64,000 nucleotides of DNA from Tricholoma matsutake (GCA_026075535.2 AP026541.1:6014001-6078000), one strand, 5' to 3'; shown: positions 43,885-55,208, counted from the first letter of the stretch. The notes: a model not told the origin generated them from the letters alone. A program made the numbers and translations.

Positions 43885-44941
43885 ATGAACACTGTTTCCA
43901 TACAATGCATGCTCTACCCAACGGCTATGACAACCTTTTCTAGCCTCAGCCATGCCTGTTCATTTGATGCAATCAGAGATTGTGAAGGTCCCACCCCTGC
44001 AATGCTCATTTACAATCCCGGCGTGACTGCAAAATATGGAGATTTTAAAAAAGCCTTGTTTCGTCACTCAAGTCTCCCCATCTCCGCAGGTTCCACCACT
44101 ATCTGCATTAAACAGTGCTGGTATATGTGCAAGGCTTTGGGGGCTCGGCAAACCTATGACAGCCACACACAGATTGCAAAGCTTAGTGCCGAGATCAATT
44201 GTCTCTGCTGGGCTTCAGCTCTCATGGAGATGGTTTACAGTTTTGTTGATGAATATATTGAAGCCCACAGTGCCCATACTTTTACAATCCCAAGAATGCG
44301 CTTTGTGAAGAGCGCGCTCACTATCTCCGATGCAACATGTGAGATGTACATGATTGAGGAATTCATCGATGAAGCAAGTGACAGAATGTTCGTGAAGTAT
44401 ATTGGAAATGGTTCTGTAAAACCATTTGATTACCTCAATGGTACCACTCTCCATCATGCTGAATTCCTGGCATTCTCCCAACATGTGCAATACCTGAAGA
44501 CAAAGGGCTTCACATTTATAGGAGATTTTCAAGGTAAGGTGGACAAGCAAATGACTCGATGGATACTAAATTTTTTTACAGGTGGAATATGTCTCTTGTT
44601 TTTTGTTTTTTTTGGGTCAGAAATTTATAACGCAGCACCCGAATGCAGTCTGCAGCAGAGACATACACACGAAGTACACTATGCCCGATCCAAGTCCCCC
44701 TCCTGCTCATCTTCACACCAACCACCTGGATAACTGCGATGACCACTAAGGAGGCCCCCTTTATCAAGTAAACAGACTCGCCAGTGGTGGCATACCGACA
44801 ACCTGGACTTGACAATGTGTGTCCCTCGAGACTCCACGGGTATGTGTGCAAGATTTAGGGGAAACTGCTGCCCCGACATGAGCCTCTCAGCTCGGAAAGG
44901 AAAGTGTAGTCGCCAAAAGTGTGATGTAACATGTGACCAAA

Positions 44942-44991
44942 ATTTAGGCGCTGCCAAAAGTGTGCATGCACACTTTTGGTGGGCACCTAAA
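44942..44991. repeat. Near-perfect palindrome inside the LINE h 3' UTR
   Basis: Arms ATTTAGG...CCAAAAGTGTGCAT meet at 44966/44967; the inner 26 bp (44954-44979) is a perfect palindrome. LINE g has no such segment at the corresponding place, so roughly 85 bp of foreign, foldback sequence is inserted. A partial direct copy of the arm (GCCAAAAGTGTG) lies just upstream at 44912-44923. Confidence 0.7.
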
Positions 44992-45187
44992 TGGATTTGT
45001 CAGCACTCAGGTGCCTCCCCGAACCCATACCTGGTGTTGTGCCCCTGCCCTGACAGATGCTCCTGAACGTGGGCAGGCCCCCTTTATGAGAGTTAATGGA
45101 CTCGTCAGCCGCCTTCTACGGCTGCCACCAACATACCAATCACACTAGCCAGGACCAGACAGGGGTCATATGCCCTGCACACACAAC

Positions 45188-46151
45188 CTATCCTGGGTCC
45201 CACACAAGTGGGGTGAACAACCCTAGTGCAGGGTTTGTGTCCAAGAATTTGTAGAAGCCTTTGATGGAGTCTGGGCTTGCACAAGTTTCGGTGTGATCCA
45301 CTGCAGTGCAGACACGTAATACATGGTCCCAAGTTTGTATCTCAGGGCCGAGGCACCAACATTGGTACTCCCTGTCGAGGGAGAAACAATGGCGATACTC
45401 CCCTAGGGGAGCATGGCCAGTGACCATTCGGGTGAGTCGGGAGGTGCCAGTTGTGCTGTCTCCCGACACTTTCAGCCAGGGCCCACCTTTGTGAGTCGAG
45501 GGTAATACCAGTTTTCCTCCAACCCCTTTAAGTTGGAGGAAGTACCAGCCACAATATGCTGGGTCTAGGAACCGCGTGTGCCAATCCTTACAGACTGCTT
45601 TTTCGACCTGGGTCTTGAGGTAGTCTAAAGACATCCATGGGCATCTGCCTGCAGAGATCTTGGTAGATGTAGCTACATCATGAGCTTTCTTGTGTACATG
45701 CCACTTGAACTTTGAGGGGACATGCCAGAATGTAACATTTCTTTCCTCGTCTCCAGCTAGCCAGGGATGAAGGGAGCGACAAGCGTCCAGAGCAAAGATC
45801 TGCCCAGAACATGGTTTTGGGTCCACCAGGGACTCGATGCCCATTGTAGAATCCGAGAAGATCACCAACTTTTTGCATCCCTTGCTGCAAGCAGCGGAGA
45901 TGCCCAGTTGGAGAGTGAAGAGTTCGACTTCTGGGGGGGTTCTCCTCCCCGAAGCTGAGACAATGCGGTCTACTTGTTCACCTTGCCCGAAGACAAGAGC
46001 ACAAGCGACAGCTTGAAATTTGGTGTCAGTGGGCACCAAAGAGTCCACTGCTATGACGAGAGTGTCTTCCTCAACCTGGGCAGCAGCCCAGGCTTTGTCG
46101 AGGTCACCCCTATAATCAGTCCTTGCCTTGTCCTCTTTCGAGGTGAGGCGA
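45188..46151 (-). pseudogene. LINE ORF2 C-terminal fragment: RNase H and Cys/His motif
   Basis: The frame open from 46048 to the stop at 45188 starts in RNase H (VPTDTKFQAVACALVFGQGE) and includes VELFTLQLGISAACSKG, FSDSTMGIESLVDPKP, WHVPSKFKWHVHKKAHDVAT and the terminal CWCLGPEIQTWDHVLRVC. The first catalytic Asp of RNase H (VAVDAS in LINE g) reads VAVDS here and lies just upstream of the methionine. Cannot function without RT. Confidence 0.8.
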
Positions 46152-46319
46152 GGAATATGTCTCTTGATGGACCCTCAGATCCTAACTGCGTTGTATGTTC
46201 CCAGGTCCTGGACTTTGTTTGTAGCTGAAACATTACAGGGGGGGAGAGAAGTCAATATTTGGCACACGTGATAACTTTAGGGCACCCCCGAAGTATCATC
46301 AAATTTCAAAATTTCAATA

Positions 46320-46622
46320 CAAAGTTTGTAACTGATCAATAATAGTTTGTAATGAAACTATCAATAACAGTTTGTAATGGATTTACTGCAGGTTACCGGT
46401 AATTTAGATAGCCGGATGAAAAATTTCCTTTTATACTCGAAATCCGTGTCTCGGCTAATTTTTCAGTCCAACGGTTAGTAAAGTCAGTAATTTTTGTAAT
46501 GGTTGCACAGAACTTACTGACCATGGGGAAAAAGGAAATGTTTTTCTTATACCACTGAATTTTTCCTCGATTCCTGGTATGAAGAATGAGTCTGTAATAC
46601 TTAACATTGTTAAGGACTCATA
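46320..46622 (+). repeat. Inverted repeat, left arm
   Basis: About 300 bp that recur in reverse complement at 49231-49515. The inner end carries a stem ATGAGTC...GACTCAT (46586-46622). The outer end has short tandem units TTTGTAA(C/T)...TCAATAA. Related but shorter sequence occurs at 61560-61690. Confidence 0.75.
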
Positions 46623-46833
46623 ATGGTACCCTCATCGCCCACTCCACACAGGTGGAGGACAACCTCCCCCTTCTCACAGAAGCATATGGCTGGATCTTCC
46701 AGGCATTCACATCCCTCGTACTTGTCTTGGAACATGACAAGTCTGAGATATTTCACTTCTCAAGGTCAAGGAGCTTCACTCCTCTGCCGATAGACTTAGG
46801 ATTTGCCCCGTACATGGGCAACTCCCCTCAAAC
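46623..46833 (+). pseudogene. LINE i, RT fragment (first piece)
   Basis: Plus-strand match to the RT just after YVDD: GTLIAHSTQVEDNLPLL, EAYGWIFQAFTSL, HDKSEIFHFSRSRSF. Interrupted by a 961 bp element with an 8 bp duplication, resumes at 47795. Confidence 0.8.
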
Positions 46834-47794
46834 CAAGAGGTGTCAGATCCACCAATCATGGCCATCAGATCCATTCATGACAAAGCATGACTGGTGATTT
46901 CCGGGACACAGCATGTGCACGGCATAGACCCTTGCCATCAAATTTGAATCAACTCTGTTCCGAGTCCAATGCTGGTAAGTTTAATATGAAAGATTATATA
47001 CGACAAGTAATCTAGGAAAACACATCTTTACCATGCATACCTGAAGTGTAATTAAGTCTGGGTGGGATCAGAAGAGAAATCAGAGGAAATGGTTCAAGAG
47101 AAGCAGGCACAAAAGATGTTTGCCTTGATCTTCATGGAGAATCTCCCTGACCATCGTGGATAAATGGGAGGTGGTTCAGACGATGTAAATCATACATATC
47201 AGTGTATATGACTGTGGACCAACCTTGTTTACTTTCTGGTATCTTTAGCCTATTCTCTTCCTCATTGGTTATGGTGATCTTTTCACAGAATTCATTGAGC
47301 TCTTGAGGTCGCATTGCTTTCCCAAGAAGGGTGTCATTCCTGAAGGTGTCAGTGCATGTTGTACTTCCAATGAATATTTGGACAGAATTTGCATTGGATT
47401 GGAACATTTGTGCATGCCTTCTGCTTTGAGATCCTTGAAGCGGGAGAGATCTTGAAATCATAAGCGGGAGAGCATGTTGAAATAGCCTTGCCAGTTTGAA
47501 TGTGTACTGAACATGCCCTGTTGAGACTTGATTGGGCGCAGAATTCACATGGATACTGCATTGAAACCTGGAGAAAGTGTGTTGCCATTGACGCATCTGA
47601 AGATATGCATCCAAACCATCAGTCAAGATGAAGGCTTATCGCAAAAGCCATCTGAGATGCCAACCTTGCCGAGCAATCTTGCTTGAGTCGCTGTTCTCTT
47701 GCTTTGCTTACATTAGTTTCCTTTTCTGGGGGGTCCCCCCCCCCCACCCCACCATGGGAGCCATGGCCGCGATCGGTGAATCGGACACCTCTTG
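46834..47794. mobile_element. Non-autonomous TIR element with 8 bp duplication (hAT-like)
   Basis: Terminal inverted repeats start CAAGAGGTGTC and match over about 28 bp with mainly C/T and A/G mismatches. CCTCAAAC at 46826-46833 is repeated at 47795-47802; LINE d shows the empty site. An 8 bp duplication fits hAT-type transposases, although the tip is not the usual CAGNG. No transposase is seen. A minus-strand frame 47626-47132 (164 codons) with no recognised domain may be captured host sequence. Confidence 0.75.
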
Positions 47795-48196
47795 CCTCAA
47801 ACCCAAGGTCACCTGGAGGTACCTAGGGTTCTTCTTTGATCGCAAACTCTCCTTCAAGGAGCACACATGATTTTACTCCACCAAAGCCATCACTACAGCG
47901 AGGGCAATGGGAATGCTTGGCAACTCTGTAAGAGGGTTAAACCCCATGCAGAAGTGCCTCCTCTACTGTTCATGCGTCATACCTATTATGACATATGGAC
48001 TGAGACTTTGGCACTTCAAAGGTGCATGTGTCAAGGGTGTCATCAAGACATTGGCCCAGGTGCAATCCATCGCTGCATGCTGGATCCTTGGTGCATTCCG
48101 TACCACCCCTATAGGTGGTTTGGAAAGTATTGCAGGACTGTTGCCCATGCAACTGTTACTGCACCATTTAGTTGACAGAGGGGTGTTCAGAACCCC
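47795..48196 (+). pseudogene. LINE i, RT fragment (second piece)
   Basis: Continues the LINE after the TIR element: KVTWRYLGFFFDRKLSFKEH, GMLGNSVRGL, TYGLRLWHFKGACVKGVIKT, RTTPIGGLESIAGLLPMQLL. A stop replaces an Arg codon after KEHT. Ends at 48196, where SORE I sequence takes over without an A-tail. Confidence 0.8.
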
Positions 48197-49208
48197 CTGC
48201 TTCGTCTTCGAGACTTCCAACCTCCATGCTCTGTGAGTCACTACTACTAGGGACAAGCTACACTGACTACCTGCTTGGAATACACCATCGTTAAAAGGGG
48301 CTGGGTGATGGTGCCCCCTGACAGCTAAGTCAATGCTCTGGTGGCTGCTCCTCACTGCCAACCTTCTACCTCTGGTGCTCACTCCTCTGGGGTGTTATGA
48401 CCTGGGTTTGATCTTCTCCCACCAGGCAACAGGATGTGCGGCCTGTTTGCCCCCTCGGAGCAGTTGGAGGCTGTATTGGGTGGACCTGGAACTGAGATAA
48501 GGGACCAACTGTTATCGATTCCACACTACGTATCTTGATTTCTACCATCATCTACTTGCGCTAATTCACTCTCAATGCCTAAATGGCAAACAAGAGACCA
48601 AACCACACACCGGGGCCTTCACGACCCCTCCCTGATTATGGGTGACATCTTTGACGATGATGCCCAAGACTATGACACCCGGTCTGTACAGAACAAACCA
48701 GAGGTAGCAGCAACCCTTAATGTGTTGTGAGATCTGTGGGCTGGGGAAGACCTCTCCGACCCTGATGATGACGAGGACTCTCTTGCTATGCAGGAGGCCC
48801 TTGCTTATGCCAAAAGCAGCCCTAGGCTCGCCTCAAGGCAAACTATCGATTGTGTGTGATGGGCGTAAGACATCTATGTCGCGCACAAACAATGGACTCA
48901 CAGCCTCGAATGAGAGGATGTGTATACACAGGAGCTCAGCATTGCTGAGCTCCTTTATCCGGAGGCACCCCCTGCCCTGTCACCACCTTTGTCCTCCATC
49001 CCCGAGTTGGACAAAGTGCCATTATCTAGGGATGAGAGGTTGGAGATTGAATCCACCTCTCATGCCATGTTACATCTACATGATGACCACATTTGTTGGT
49101 ACCGTCCATGTGTCCGCCATTCCTCCCACAGAGAGGAACGCATGGCATCAAATGGCATGGGATTTATTCACTGCCACCTGGTGATTTTCACAGACTATGT
49201 CGGCACAA
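48197..49208 (+). mobile_element. SORE copy I (type I), truncated at both ends
   Basis: Begins in the middle of the SORE 5' UTR (equivalent to about 10715 of copy C), joined directly to LINE i, and ends inside the ORF. No tail and no target duplication. It is a fragment carried inside the inverted-repeat block. Confidence 0.8.
48575..49208 (+). pseudogene. SORE type I ORF, several stops and shifts
   Basis: ATG 48575 begins MPKWQTRDQTTHRGLHDPSL and IMGDIFDDDAQDYDTR. Stops follow near 48727 and 48859. The later part reads YTQELSIAELLYPEAPPALS, IPELDKVPLSRDERLEIEST (the ELVED motif is shortened) and ERNAWHQMAWDLFTATW. Sequence is lost before the Arg-rich tail. Confidence 0.6.
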
Positions 49209-49230
49209 CTATTTTTATTTTATTTTGGAT

Positions 49231-49515
49231 CATTACGAGTCCTTTAACAAAGTTAAGACTTGTTCTTCAGACTGGGAATTGAGGAAAAATTCAGTGCTAT
49301 AAGAAAAACATTTCCTTTTTCCCCATGGTCAGTAAGTTCTGTGCAACCATTACAAAAATTACTGACTTTACTAACCGTGGGACTGAAAAATTAGCCGAGA
49401 CATGGATTTCAAGTATAAAAGGAAATTTTACAACCAGCTATCTCAATTGCCGGTACACTTAACTTCAATACAACATTACAAATTGGTATTGATGATTACA
49501 ATCTATTATTGAGTG
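49231..49515 (-). repeat. Inverted repeat, right arm
   Basis: Reverse complement of 46320-46622, including the inner GAGTCCTT...AAGACT stem and the outer CTATTATTGA units. Together the arms enclose 2.6 kb of LINE and SORE fragments. I judge them 85-90 percent similar by eye. Confidence 0.75.
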
Positions 49516-49675
49516 ATTATCCATATTAGTAGAGACACAAGCGCTATGACAGATATAACATTAGTGGCAGTCAAAGATGATGATTTGAAAGGCGATTTGT
49601 GTGAGAATTTGGTACAGTGGATCGTCGTTGAATCGGCCATCTACTCTGACCACCAAGTTTTTCACAGATGGTCTT
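49516..49675. other. Short unassigned stretch before G3
   Basis: No frame, repeat or motif that I can recognise. It ends with GTCTT (49671-49675), the left copy of the G3 target duplication. Confidence 0.5.
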
Positions 49676-50277
49676 TATAAGGGCAACCTTACGATCAGAG
49701 TCCTAAGAACTCGATACTTGCAAGGGAAAACCAAAGTTTAGATTCAATAACTATTGAACAAGGAAAAGACCCATCCATACCTTGCAAGGGAAAACCAAAG
49801 AGAAAACTCTAAGGAGTCCGGTGCAAGGCCAAAGTATATATATGGAAGGCATGCAACATTCTAAAATACTTGGAGCCCCTTCCATCCTAGCACTAATTCA
49901 GATCCAGGGTCATGTTCCCATTTGGGGAGACAGCCATCAATCAGTGATAGTGTCCGCATCAGGCCATGCTCGGTAAGTGGTGTCCGCATCAGGCCATGAT
50001 TGGTAATGGGCATGCAAAGACATCCTCAATCATTTCCACAGGTGCAACGATTGCGCAACTGGTTTGCGCAAAGGCGCAAACTGCGACAACAGCTTGCACA
50101 GGGCTATTGACTGTGAGAATGGTGAGAGTACAATAGAGGCTGATGGATCAACATATCAGACAGTTTGTAGATGGTTGGCGCAAAAGGTGCTTTGTTGTGC
50201 AAACATTTGCACGTGTGCGGAAATGTTTGCAAATGTGTGCCAACCATTGTAGGGGCTTGTAAGGCGTTCCCCTTACA
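49676..50277 (-). repeat. G3 3' LTR (602 bp)
   Basis: Ends T(A/G)TAAGGG...CCCCTTACA. About 28 substitutions against the 5' LTR, all transitions by my reading, plus one 1-base and one 4-base indel. TATATATA at about 49834. Confidence 0.9.
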
Positions 50278-50292
50278 TCACCCCCCCTTAAG
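50278..50292 (-). promoter_or_regulatory. G3 polypurine tract
   Basis: On the minus strand TTAAGGGGGGGTGA directly precedes the 3' LTR, where plus-strand DNA synthesis starts. Confidence 0.75.
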
Positions 50293-50338
50293 GCACAGTG
50301 TCCCAATGTGCAAAGTTCCATTGGTGCTGATATCATGG

Positions 50339-53300
50339 TCAGAATCCCATCTGTCCAAAGGTAAGTGCGTTAACATGTTTTGGGGCACTCGGATGAGCCC
50401 TGTAGAAGTTTGCGATTAGTTTTGTGGCATCAAGATCCTCCTCTGGAATCCATGAATTCTCTTCATGCCCATAACCTCTCCATCTGACCAGATACTGCAA
50501 CTTCCTACCCTTCATCCTGCTGTCCAGCACCTCATCCACCTTGTACCTCTCCTCTCCTCCTATGATCTTGGGGGGCAGCAGTGGTTTTGCATGGCAACCT
50601 TTGATCGGGTCCATTGGCATGGGCATGAGCTTGACGATGTGGAACACCAGATGTATTTGAGCCATCAATGGTGGCAGTTGGAGGCGATATGCATGCGAGC
50701 CGACACGATGAATGACTGGGTACAGCCCCAGGAAGCGGTGCACAAATTTCTTCATGGGTCTAGTTGTGCTGATATCTGAAGCATCCAGGAAGACCTTTTT
50801 GCCAATTGCAAAAATCGGTGTGGGAATTCACCATTGGTTATAGTACCTCACCATATCATCCTTCAATTTGGCAAGGGCGGCACAAGCCTCCCCCAATGTC
50901 GACTTCATCTGATCCGCAAACTCATTGACTGCCTCAAGCCTCGAGGGTCGTTGGGTGGGCTCAAAACCCATCTGTGGATGTCTGCCAGTGTCAACGAAGA
51001 AGGGGGATTGCTGGGTGTATGAGTGGACATGGTTATTGTATGTGAATTTGCCCAGAGGGAGCAGAGTGTCCCAATCATTTTGGTGCTCATTCACAAAAAT
51101 GCAGTGATAGGTTGTCTCCTCAGCTCAAAGGCCGATTCACCACTTTAACATCATTCTAATCACATCAGCTAACTCCTACGATGTCCCAGATGCAGCGCGA
51201 CCCAGTCTATCAATCATGATATCATATCGACCATGTCGAAACATCATCAGCGACATCGATTGTACCAAGAGACCACATCGCACAACCTTAGGACTACCTC
51301 AAAAGCCCCTAAGATCCCTCTAACCAACCATCAAACATCCCCGATCAACTTTGAACAAACCATGACCATGATTGAACATCGTCGACCATCGTCGATCATC
51401 ATTGAGCATTATCGATCGATATCAAGAGACTGCGAGCAACATCGGGCGCCACATTCATTAACTAAATGGTGGAATACCATGCGCCAGGGAGTACTCCAAC
51501 TTGTGCTCAAACCTGCTGATGATAGGTCAGCCTCGTTCCAAGTCTCTATCGTGTACAGAACCCGCTGGATGGATTATTGCGAGACTTAGCATGGTTTATA
51601 CACAAAGGACAGTCTCTTTTTAGTTCTTTCCCTTTATTACTCCTTCATCATATGATACATCTCTTTCTTGTTTGGATTCCAGTCTCCTTTTTGGCCTTGT
51701 GCCTTAACTCATATCTTTTGCCTCATGTTCTACACATGTTTCTCATTCCATTTTAGGAAGTTTCTTTAAAACATATAAAACTCTGTAGTATCTACTTGGA
51801 AATACAAGAAATCATCTTCACCTATTGTCTCATATTAAGTTCTAAGAATCAGATCTATCCTCTAAAACAATCTAAACTTCTATGAGTTTTCTCGATCGAT
51901 GAGAAACCTCTGTGACCATCATCGTCCTCGATCTTCCTTCGATCCTCTGATCGTTAGCACTAGCAACCATTCCAACACTTCCTAGCCATCAGCTATAGTC
52001 TTCATATACTATTGACCTATCAAAAGGTCCTCAGAATTCACACATTGACTATTGACGATAAACATTGTTCACCGTCGATCTTGTCAATTGTCCTTGATAT
52101 TGATCGATACTCGATTGGACCACACCAAACACCTTCGTCTCCTACAGCACTACCTTCACGACTAGTACCAACTAGTTATCTTCCCATAGGTTGGACCACA
52201 AACATTTGGAATGCATCGCACCCTTCCTCTGACTCATCGCAAATATCATCAGTTGCCTCATCGGCTGTTTTGGTGGTTTTCCTGGGTTGAGTATCATCAG
52301 CGGATGTACTGCTTGAGCTCCTGATTGACCCATTCAGTTTGCCCATTGGACTGTGGGTGATACACTGTGGATGCCGAAATGGTGATCCCCAACAAGCAAT
52401 ACAATTCGCGCATGAATTGCACTACGAACTGCAGTCCCCGATCCGAGAGCATCGATTTAGGGAGACCATGAAGCTTCCACACGTTCTGCAAGTACAATCA
52501 CACCAATCCCAGCACCATAATGGTGGTGTGAGTGGGTATGAAATGGCTGCGCTTGCTCACCAAGTCTACCACCACCATCATTGCATCGAAGCCATGGGAG
52601 TCCGGAAGTTCGGTGATGAAATCAACACTTACCACATCCCAGCAATTTCAGGGATTGGGAGGGGGTGTAGTTCGCCGAAAGGTGGCGCTTCTGCGCCTTC
52701 ATGCAAAGACACAGATCACAGGCCTTACAGTACTGACCAACAAAGTGCAACATGTTTGGCCACCAGTAATTGCGCAAGATGAGTTCAAGTGTTTTCCAGT
52801 GCCCTGCATGTCCACCAATCTTGGAGTCATGATGCTGTTCAGCGATTCTGCATCGTAAGTCTGGTATGAGCGGAACATAAATGCGATCACGAAACCTCCA
52901 TAATCCATCCTCCTCTGTCCACTCCAAGCTTTGCAATGTCTTGCCTTTGGCCCTATCCAACTCCTTCATCGCTAGTACCACCACATCTTTGCTCTTTCCA
53001 TCCCGAACCCCCTTTTGCACTTCACACAAGATATTTTGCTCCACTCCTTTGATCATCACCCCTTCGAGTGCATGAATCGCAAAGAATTTGGGGTGGAGCA
53101 GGGTAGTGTCATGATTATCATCCATGCTGTTTGCATGATCGGCTCGTCGTGAAAGCACATCGCACTTACCCATACTCTTTCCAGGATGGTGGTGCATGAC
53201 AAACTCAAACCGGGAAAGATAGAGGGACCAGCGAGCTTGTCTGCGATTTAGCTTTTTCGTGGTCATGAAGTACTCCAGATTTTTGTGGTCAGTCCAGATC

Positions 53301-55152
53301 TCTACCTTGTGCTGTGCACCTTCAAGGAAATGCCTCTATTCCTCTAATGATCTCATCACTGCTAGCATCTCCTTGTTGTGGATCTCATAATTTCATTCGA
53401 CTGCATTGAGCGATTTTGAGTAGAACACGATAGGGTGCCATTTGAGATCGTTGGCTGATTGCTGCAACAGCACTGAGCCAGTCACATAGTCCGAGCTGTC
53501 TGCCTCAATGCAAAATGCTTTGGCATCGTCAGCAAAATGGAGAATAGAGGAGGATGTGACCCAATTCTTGATTTCATCAAAGGTGCCTTGTTCCAAAGGT
53601 CCCCATTCCCATTTGCGCTCCTTCTTTGTGAGCTCAAAGAGGGGTTTCGCATGATGTGAAAAGTCTTCAATGAAGTGCTGATAGAAATTTGTGAACCCTA
53701 GGAATGACTGTACCTCCTTGCGCATTGTGGGGGTGGGCCATTCAGTGACTCCTGCTACCTTGACAGGATCCATATGAATTTCACCCTCGGATATGATGAG
53801 TCCGAGGTACTCAATTGTTGTTTGCTCAAACTTGCACTTGTCATGTCGCAGAAACAATTTAGGTGCATAATGTGCTGATGTTTGTCGATCAATTTCATGA
53901 AGATGAGGATGTCATCCAGGTAGACACAGACCACTCCCTCCATAATGAGATCCTGAAAAATGTTGTTCATCATCGTTTGGAATGTGGAAGGGGAGTTCAT
54001 GAGTCCACAAAACATCACCAAGGGTTTGAAAAGCCCGTGATTTGGGCAAAAAGTGGCTTTCCATTCATCGCCCCTTTTCATGCACACATTGTTGTACCCC
54101 CATCACATGTCGAGTTTTGTAAAGTATTTCGCGCCTCATAGTTGATTTACCAGTTCCAAGATCAGTGGTAGCAGATATCGGTTTTTGATCATGAGGGCAT
54201 TGAGAGCACAATAATCTTGTACAAGCCAGAGGGATCCATCCTTCTTCTTGATAAAGAAGACAGGGGATGCCATCGGTGACTTTGAGGGGCAAATGCAGCC
54301 AGTGGCTAGGTTCTCCTGGATGAATTCATCCATCTTGGCCTGCTCGTTGGGTGCAAGGGGGTAGACCTTGCAGCTAGCGGCTTTTGCCCCAGGGATGAGT
54401 TCGATCACATGATCCCATACCTTTCAGTCAGGCAAGCGGTCAAATAAAGACTTTGCGAATAGGTCCTCAAACTTGTAGAAGTGCCGAGGGATGGATTTGT
54501 GAAAGGACTTTGGTTGCACATTCTTATGGAAGGCCTCTGCTAGCCATTGTGAAATGTTGGATGTGGCACAAACAAATTACGCTTTGCAGGGAATGGTAGT
54601 GACAAAGATGCGATCTCCTTCTTTGACCAAGTTTTCGCTCGAAAGGGGCAATTTGTCATGGTCTTCATCATTGTTATTATTGTTCACCAGTTGCAGAAGG
54701 TCCGGGATGTCCTCCATCTTGACATCAGGGGTAGACATGGGACCTGCACAACAGGTATGAATGCTAGCGATTTCCTGAAAAGTGCTTTTCCGCTCTATGT
54801 TCGTCTCATTCTGACAGGTATGGCAGTGATTCGGGCATTGACTCATTTTGACCTCATTAGTCTGCCAGTCCACCTCAGGATTATGCTCACGGAGCCAGGT
54901 GAGGCCAAGAATAACATCTTGCTTGCCAATGCCAGTCACTGTGAACGTCACATGTTCAGAGTGGTCACGAAATTGTAGTAGGACCTCTACAACTTCCGAG
55001 ATATCGCCTGCTTCATTTGCTGAGCCATCGACATTGAACACAGGGATGGGTCGGTTGAGCGCTTTTGTTGCGAGGTGATTGTGTGCAACAAAATCGGAAC
55101 TGACAAGAAGGCCGGTGGCGCCACAATCAAGTAGCGCCTTGGTCATGTGCAC
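50339..55152 (-). pseudogene. G3 pol: protease, RT, RNase H, integrase, chromodomain
   Basis: Down the minus strand: protease ALLDCGATGLLVS near 55130 (Asp-Cys-Gly in place of Asp-Ser-Gly) and DVILGLTWLREHNPEVDW; RT from about 54400 (KVYPLAPNEQAKMDEFI, FIKKKDGSLWLVQDY, FCGLMNSPSTFQTMMN, catalytic VYLDDILIF near 53920); RNase H (CIEADSSDYVTGSVL); integrase with HHDSKIGGHAGHWKT...CDLC near 52790, SDRGLQFVVQF, HPQSNGQTEWVNQELKQY; R copy 3; the rest of integrase (NEHQNDWDTLLPLGKFTYNN); then a chromodomain YKVDEVLDSRMKGRKLQYL with WRGYGHEENSWIPEE at about 50510. Stops and shifts break it into at least eight frames. The chromodomain would have guided integration to marked chromatin. Confidence 0.88.
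51105..52299 (-). repeat. Repeat R copy 3 (1195 bp, LTR-like), complete
   Basis: In its own orientation starts TGATGATACTC near 52299 and ends CCTATCA at 51105. It sits in the integrase of G3 between codons for QYIR and IFVNEHQ. The 4 bp before it (CCGC) and after it (CTGC) fit a target duplication with one transition. Lacks G2, so it shows R uninterrupted. Confidence 0.8.
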
Positions 55153-55208
55153 AGCGCCAGTATCGGTGGTTTGCAGCGATACTTTGAGCTCGAATGAGTG
55201 GGGGCTCG

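Larger units (their letters stand above)
44599..46151 (-). mobile_element. LINE h: 5'-truncated Tad-like LINE inside the kinase gene
   Basis: T-rich tail from 44599, 3' UTR, end of ORF2. Target duplication GGAATATGTCTCTTG at 44584-44598 and 46152-46166, within the kinase exon. The 5' truncation falls in the RNase H region, typical of incomplete LINE reverse transcription. Confidence 0.9.
43885..46330 (+). pseudogene. Alpha-kinase family gene, disrupted by LINE h
   Basis: Exon 43885-44533 encodes an alpha-type (MHCK/eEF2K-like) kinase region: KQCWYMCKALG, MYMIEEFIDEASDRMFVKYI, FLAFSQHVQYLKTKGFTFIG, DFQG. Intron 44534-44581 (48 nt): GTAAGG donor, TACTAA branch site, TTTACAG acceptor. The next exon reads GGICLL, is cut by LINE h at 44598 and resumes at 46167 as MDPQIL, giving the signature DFQGG...DPQI of the alpha-kinase nucleotide and metal site. 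A second likely intron is 46193-46238 (GTATGT...TTACAG), followed by GGEKSIFGTRDN, resembling the C-terminal part of the domain. The usual terminal Cys/His zinc site is not found; sequence passes into an inverted repeat near 46320. The start is uncertain. Alpha-kinases phosphorylate Ser/Thr; fungal substrates are mostly unknown. Confidence 0.75.

Noticed and set aside
47132..47626. Calling the 164-codon frame in the hAT-like element a transposase
   Set aside because: No DDE or hAT dimerisation motif and far too short; kept only as possible captured sequence.
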